NCBI RefSeq assembly: GCF_034676545.1
Contig: NZ_JAUCBZ010000015.1
Coordinates: 1,085,001-1,149,000, forward strand
DNA: 64,000 bases
Source: Pararhodobacter sp.
GTDB taxonomy: Bacteria; Pseudomonadota; Alphaproteobacteria; Rhodobacterales; Rhodobacteraceae
Direction of reading: 5' to 3'
The notes beneath the pieces were generated by a model. That model was given only the letters and a program-made list of their open reading frames with translations. It made no database searches and was not told where the DNA came from. Positions within the stretch are counted from its first letter, which is position 1; each line of letters starts with the position of its first letter. This document shows, in pieces, positions 60,467 to 64,000 of the stretch. A program made the translations under genes and the position numbers.

Positions 60467-61651
60467 TCAGGCGGTTTCGAACAGGGCGGCTGCCCCCATT
60501 CCGCCACCCACGCACATGGTCACGACAACATATCTTGCCCCGCGCCGCTTCCCCTCGATCAATGCGTGGCCGGTCAGGCGCGCACCGGTCATCCCATAAG
60601 GATGGCCGACCGAAATGCCGCCGCCATTGACGTTGTAGCGCGCGGGATCAATCCCCAGGTGATCGCGACAATACAGGGCTTGCACGGCAAAGGCCTCGTT
60701 GAGTTCCCACAGGCCGATATCGTCGATCTTCAGGCCGTGCAGTTTCAACAGTTTCGGGATGGCGTAGATCGGACCGATCCCCATTTCCTCGGGTGGGCAC
60801 CCGGCCACTGCCATACCGCGATAAATGCCGAGCGGCTGCAGGCCACGCTGCATCGCCAGTTGGCCGGACATCAATACACAGGCTGACGCGCCATCCGATA
60901 GCTGACTGGCATTGCCAGCCGTCACGGTGCCGCCTTCGATCACCGGCTTCAGCGCTGCGAGGCTCTCGAGCGTCGTTTCTGGCCGGTTGCACTCGTCACG
61001 ATCCAGCGTCACGGGACGTTCGCTGACGGCACCCGTCGCCCTGTCGGTGACCTGCATCACGGTCGAGAACGGTACGATTTCTGCGTCGAACAGCCCGGCA
61101 GCCTGCGCCGCAGCGGTGCGGGTCTGGCTTTCAGCGGCATAGGCGTCCTGCGCCTCGCGGGTGATGCCGTATTTCTCGGCGACGAACTCTGCGGTTTGCA
61201 GCATGGGCATATACGCGTGCTGCATGGCTGCGATGACGTTTGGGTCGCGGGTTTCGGCGATCCAGCGAAAATAGGCATCCTGAACCGCCGTGATGTTTTC
61301 CTGCCCGCCCGCCGCGACCACGTCTTGCCCGTCAACGATGATCTGCTTGGCTGCGGTCGCAATCGCCATCAGGCCAGACGCGCATTGCCGGTCAATCACT
61401 TGCGCCGCCGCCGAGGCGGGCAGCCCGGCCACAAAGCTGGCGTTGCGGGCCACGTTCATCCCCGCGGTTCCAGAGGTCAGGACCGATCCGATGACCACAT
61501 CCTCGATCTCGGCCGGGTCCACCCCCGCGCGCGCAACGGCATGGCGCAGCGCATGGCCCAGCAATGTGGGTGATTTTGTGGCGTTCAGGCTGCCGCGATA
61601 GGCCTTGCCAATGCCCGTCCGGGCGGTGGAAACGATGACGGCTTCTCTCAT
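60467..61651 (-). CDS. Acetyl-CoA C-acetyltransferase (thiolase)
   Basis: The protein has 394 residues with complete thiolase motifs: nucleophile Cys in VIDRQCASGLMAIA near residue 90, WELNEAFAVQALYC near residue 320, SVGHPYGMTGARLTG near residue 350 and MCVGGGMGAAALFE near residue 380. It catalyses thiolytic cleavage of 3-oxoacyl-CoA. It overlaps the multifunctional enzyme gene upstream by four bases, the classical beta-oxidation FadB/FadA pair. Confidence 0.96.
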   Translation of the reverse strand: MREAVIVSTARTGIGKAYRGSLNATKSPTLLGHALRHAVARAGVDPAEIEDVVIGSVLTSGTAGMNVARNASFVAGLPASAAAQVIDRQCASGLMAIATAAKQIIVDGQDVVAAGGQENITAVQDAYFRWIAETRDPNVIAAMQHAYMPMLQTAEFVAEKYGITREAQDAYAAESQTRTAAAQAAGLFDAEIVPFSTVMQVTDRATGAVSERPVTLDRDECNRPETTLESLAALKPVIEGGTVTAGNASQLSDGASACVLMSGQLAMQRGLQPLGIYRGMAVAGCPPEEMGIGPIYAIPKLLKLHGLKIDDIGLWELNEAFAVQALYCRDHLGIDPARYNVNGGGISVGHPYGMTGARLTGHALIEGKRRGARYVVVTMCVGGGMGAAALFETA

Positions 61652-63795
61652 TTTGTCTCTCCCATGTGTGTGTTGGCGGTGGCCTGCAGGTCACTGATCC
61701 GTACCCCGCTTTGGGCCAATTTGCGCAAGAGCGGCGCGACAGTCCAATCGCCCCGCTCGTTCCCCAAGGTCGCGGCGTAGTGATCCATGCGCGCGACGAT
61801 CCGCGCCAGCCCGATCTGGTCGGCCATGAACAGCGGCCCGCCGCGCCAGGCGGGAAACCCGTAACCGGCGGTCCAGACCACATCAATGTCGCCCGGACGA
61901 TAGGCAATGCCTTCATCCAGGATCTGCGCTGCCTCGTTTACCATCGGGAACAGCAGGCGCTCAAAGATTTCATCCCGCGACAGGGTGCGCCGCGTGATGC
62001 TGTGCGTTGTGGCCAGTTCCGCAGCCAGCGCCTGGGTTTCGGGGTTTGGGTGCGCAAGACGGCCCTCATACCGATAATAGCCGTGCCCGGTTTTCTGACC
62101 ATGCGCGCCTTGGTCGTACATCGCGCGGCAGAGCGCGCGATAGGCCGGATCATGGGGGCCTGATCCAGACTTCATCCACTCGATCACCGTGCGCGCGCCG
62201 ACATCGACCCCGGCCATGTCCAGCATCCGGTTTGGTCCCATCGCCATGCCCCATAGGGTGGGGTCCTCGGCCACGGCGTCAATGTCTTGGGGTGTGGCGC
62301 CTTCCATCTGCATCTGCTCTGATTCACGCATATAGACTTCGGCCATCCGATTGCCGATGAACCCGTAACACACGCCAGAGACAACCGCCGTCTTGCCGAT
62401 CTTCTTTGCCAGACCCATCAGTGTTGCCAACACCTCGGGCGCGGTTTCGCGGCCTCGCACGATTTCCAGCAGCCGCATCACTTGTGCCGGGCTGAAGAAA
62501 TGCGTGCCCAGCACGTCGCTTGCGCGGCCTGTGGCGGCGGCGATCTGGTCGACATCCAGTGTCGATGTGTTCGTGGCGATGATCGCGCCGGGTTTGCAAA
62601 TCGCGCCCAACTGGCGGGCGACATCCAGCTTGATCTCCAGATCCTCGAACACCGCTTCGATCACCAGATCGACATCGGCAAGATCCTTGAGGTCGATGCT
62701 GGCCGCCATACGCGCGCGCCGCGCCGCGGCATCCATTTCGGACAGGCGACCGCGTTTGACCGAGGCGGCATAGTTGGCCTCGATCAGCCCGACGCCACGA
62801 TCCAGCGCCGCCTGCGTGGTATCTACCAGAATCACCTCGTAGCCAGCATTGGCAAAGCTCATGGCGATACCGCCGCCCATCGTGCCGACGCCCAGAATAC
62901 CAACCCGTTTCACCGGCCGGGTGATCGTATCGGCGGGCAAGCCGGGAATGCGGGCCGCAGCCCGTTCCGCCAGAAAGATGTGGCGCAATGCCCGTGACGA
63001 GGGTGAAGCGACGAGGCGCGCAAAGGCTTCGGCTTCGACGGCGGCACCCTCGGCAAAGGGCCCACAGGCGGCGCGCAGGCATGGTTCAATCGCCGCAAGT
63101 GCGGGCAGCCAAGGCTTTGCGGCGGCGCGCGCGGCGGCATCGTCCAGCACAGCCGTCATGCGCTGCGGATCAGCGGCCTCGGCAACGGTCAGGGCGCTGG
63201 TGCGGCGCGGTTTCGCGGGCGATGTGGCCAGCTGTTTCGCCGCGATCCGTGCCGCTTGGCCGGGATCGTCGGCGAGGGCATCAAGAATACCCGCCGCCTT
63301 GGCGGCATCGGCTGTGATCGGCGCACCTGTGGCAATCATTTCCAGGGCTTTCGCCAGACCCGCAAGCCGGGGCAAACGCTGGGTGCCCAACGATCCAGGG
63401 ATCAGGCCCAAGGTGATTTCCGGCATTCCCAGCCGGGTTGCGGGATGCGCGATCCTGTGATGCGCAGCCATGGCGACCTCTAGCCCGCCGCCCAAAACCG
63501 TGCCGTGCAAGGCCACCACAACGGGCCGGTCGCTGGCCTCGATCCGGTCAAGAAGGGCATTCAACGGCGCCGCGCTGAAGCCGGGATCATCAAAGGCCGT
63601 GATGTCACCCCCGGCGATGAACGTGCGACCTGCGCAGGCAATAACCAGTGCGACGGCGTCTCGATCAGCCTCGAATGCGGCAAAACCGTCCTGCAACGCC
63701 GCAATGGTCACGGGCGAGAGGGCATTCACCGGCGGGTTGTCGATCAGCAGAATTGCCAGATCGCCGTCGCGGGTCAGGGTGACGGGTGGTGTCAT
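61648..63795 (-). CDS. Fused enoyl-CoA hydratase/3-hydroxyacyl-CoA dehydrogenase
   Basis: The protein has 715 residues. Residues 1-190 are the crotonase domain (AGRTFIAGGDITAFDDP, HGTVLGGGLEVAMAAHHRIA, GMPEITLGLIPGSLGTQRLPR). Residues 295-480 are the NAD-binding dehydrogenase domain (VGILGVGTMGGGIAMSFANAG, VFEDLEIK, TNTSTLDV, GTHFFSPAQVM with the catalytic His). Residues 480-710 are two C-terminal helical domains (GFIGNRMAEVYMRE). It performs two successive beta-oxidation steps. ATG 63795 (MTPPVTLTRDG) has GGAGACC upstream. Confidence 0.96.
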   Translation of the reverse strand: MTPPVTLTRDGDLAILLIDNPPVNALSPVTIAALQDGFAAFEADRDAVALVIACAGRTFIAGGDITAFDDPGFSAAPLNALLDRIEASDRPVVVALHGTVLGGGLEVAMAAHHRIAHPATRLGMPEITLGLIPGSLGTQRLPRLAGLAKALEMIATGAPITADAAKAAGILDALADDPGQAARIAAKQLATSPAKPRRTSALTVAEAADPQRMTAVLDDAAARAAAKPWLPALAAIEPCLRAACGPFAEGAAVEAEAFARLVASPSSRALRHIFLAERAAARIPGLPADTITRPVKRVGILGVGTMGGGIAMSFANAGYEVILVDTTQAALDRGVGLIEANYAASVKRGRLSEMDAAARRARMAASIDLKDLADVDLVIEAVFEDLEIKLDVARQLGAICKPGAIIATNTSTLDVDQIAAATGRASDVLGTHFFSPAQVMRLLEIVRGRETAPEVLATLMGLAKKIGKTAVVSGVCYGFIGNRMAEVYMRESEQMQMEGATPQDIDAVAEDPTLWGMAMGPNRMLDMAGVDVGARTVIEWMKSGSGPHDPAYRALCRAMYDQGAHGQKTGHGYYRYEGRLAHPNPETQALAAELATTHSITRRTLSRDEIFERLLFPMVNEAAQILDEGIAYRPGDIDVVWTAGYGFPAWRGGPLFMADQIGLARIVARMDHYAATLGNERGDWTVAPLLRKLAQSGVRISDLQATANTHMGETK

Positions 63796-63880
63796 GCTTG
63801 GTCTCCTCGGTTGGCGGTTCGTGTGCTCATTCAGGAATCCTGCTTGCGCAGGGATCAGCCACGCCGCACTATCCTTCAGA

Positions 63881-63893
63881 ATCGTCAGACGAT
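63881..63893. promoter_or_regulatory. GntR/FCD-type operator variant, site 6
   Basis: ATCGTCAGACGAT is a perfect palindrome that also fits TNGTNNNACNA, with TCGT in place of TTGT. It lies 14 bp before the enoyl-CoA hydratase start and upstream of the divergent multifunctional gene. Confidence 0.5.
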
Positions 63894-63906
63894 CAAGGAG
63901 GACAAT

Positions 63907-64000
63907 ATGGAAATCAAGACAGAAAGCCACGGACCGGTCGCCCTCATCCGGCTCAATCGCCCCGACACCCGGAATGCCGTGACTGTGACTATGATGGATG
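63907..64000 (+). CDS. Enoyl-CoA hydratase/isomerase family protein, N-terminal fragment at window edge
   Basis: Only 31 codons are inside the window. The sequence MEIKTESHGPVALIRLNRPD then TRNAVT is the standard crotonase start, with the LNRPDxRNA motif. ATG 63907 is preceded by AAGGAGG at the ideal distance. It is divergent from the fused hydratase/dehydrogenase gene. Confidence 0.85.
   Translation, partial: MEIKTESHGPVALIRLNRPDTRNAVTVTMMD

Noticed and set aside
1..64000. CRISPR arrays, toxin-antitoxin pairs, restriction systems, prophage genes
   Set aside because: I saw no regularly spaced repeats, no cas, toxin, methylase/endonuclease or phage structural sequences in either strand.

Overview
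The window is chromosomal DNA of an alphaproteobacterium, most likely a member of the Rhodobacterales. The evidence is the high GC content, the BioM-BioN-BioY biotin transporter, the Rhodobacterales-style RTX-like protein and the dense catabolic operons with ATGA start/stop overlaps. This is inferred from gene content; no 16S or other marker is present.

Region 1 (1-6128) is core genome: the 5' part of pnp, an AhpD-like protein, an NAD-dependent epimerase, NADP-glutamate dehydrogenase (gdhA), rpsO and an RTX-like calcium-binding protein. Region 2 (6129-32950) is an accessory block. It begins with a decayed IS3-type orfA and a tRNA-3'-end-like scrap, and ends with a broken IS5-type transposase. 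It holds two catabolic units, each with its own LacI-family regulator. Unit A (6962-16650) looks like a corrinoid/tetrahydrofolate demethylation system: corrinoid protein, MetH-activation-like protein, UroD-type methyltransferase, pterin-dependent methyltransferase and MetF-like protein, plus an aldolase, a hydroxyacid dehydrogenase and a cytochrome b561-like protein. Three copies of a 16-bp motif lie in its two control regions. Unit B (16718-32432) has an ABC importer, four two-domain SnoaL-like proteins, a HisD-type dehydrogenase, an SDR, a double cupin, a MetE-like protein, an alpha/beta hydrolase and an RraA-like protein. Two near-identical palindromic operators lie between its divergent arms.

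Region 3 (32951-64000) looks like one large acyl-CoA/carboxylation regulon around a GntR/FCD regulator (34482-35216). Palindromes that fit the FCD consensus (TNGTNNNACNA) lie in the divergent control regions at 33.7, 46.45, 50.97, 59.3 and 63.9 kb, with a wider-spaced variant at 49.3 kb. The leftward ten-gene operon (46349 to 35301) is the most unusual part. It joins a PEP-synthase/PPDK-like phosphotransfer module without a PEP-binding domain, a separate phosphohistidine-type domain protein and two unrecognised proteins to a biotin carboxylase/BCCP/carboxyltransferase set, a CoA ligase and a thiolase. The carboxyltransferase lacks two canonical metal ligands. A CoA ligase/thiolase pair, SurE, a phosphatase, a ribose-type ABC importer, an acyl-CoA dehydrogenase, BioMNY, an SDR, a zinc alcohol dehydrogenase, another thiolase and an enoyl-CoA hydratase/3-hydroxyacyl-CoA dehydrogenase fusion surround it. 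The parsimonious reading is ATP-dependent phosphoryl activation and biotin-dependent carboxylation of an unknown substrate, followed by CoA-thioester degradation, with biotin uptake co-regulated.

Four genes of region 3 (biotin carboxylase, two CoA ligases, acyl-CoA dehydrogenase) carry small frameshifts in otherwise intact sequence, and one SnoaL gene in unit B shows a similar break at its N-terminus. These may be assembly errors or real lesions. No tRNA, rRNA, CRISPR array, prophage or intact insertion sequence was found.
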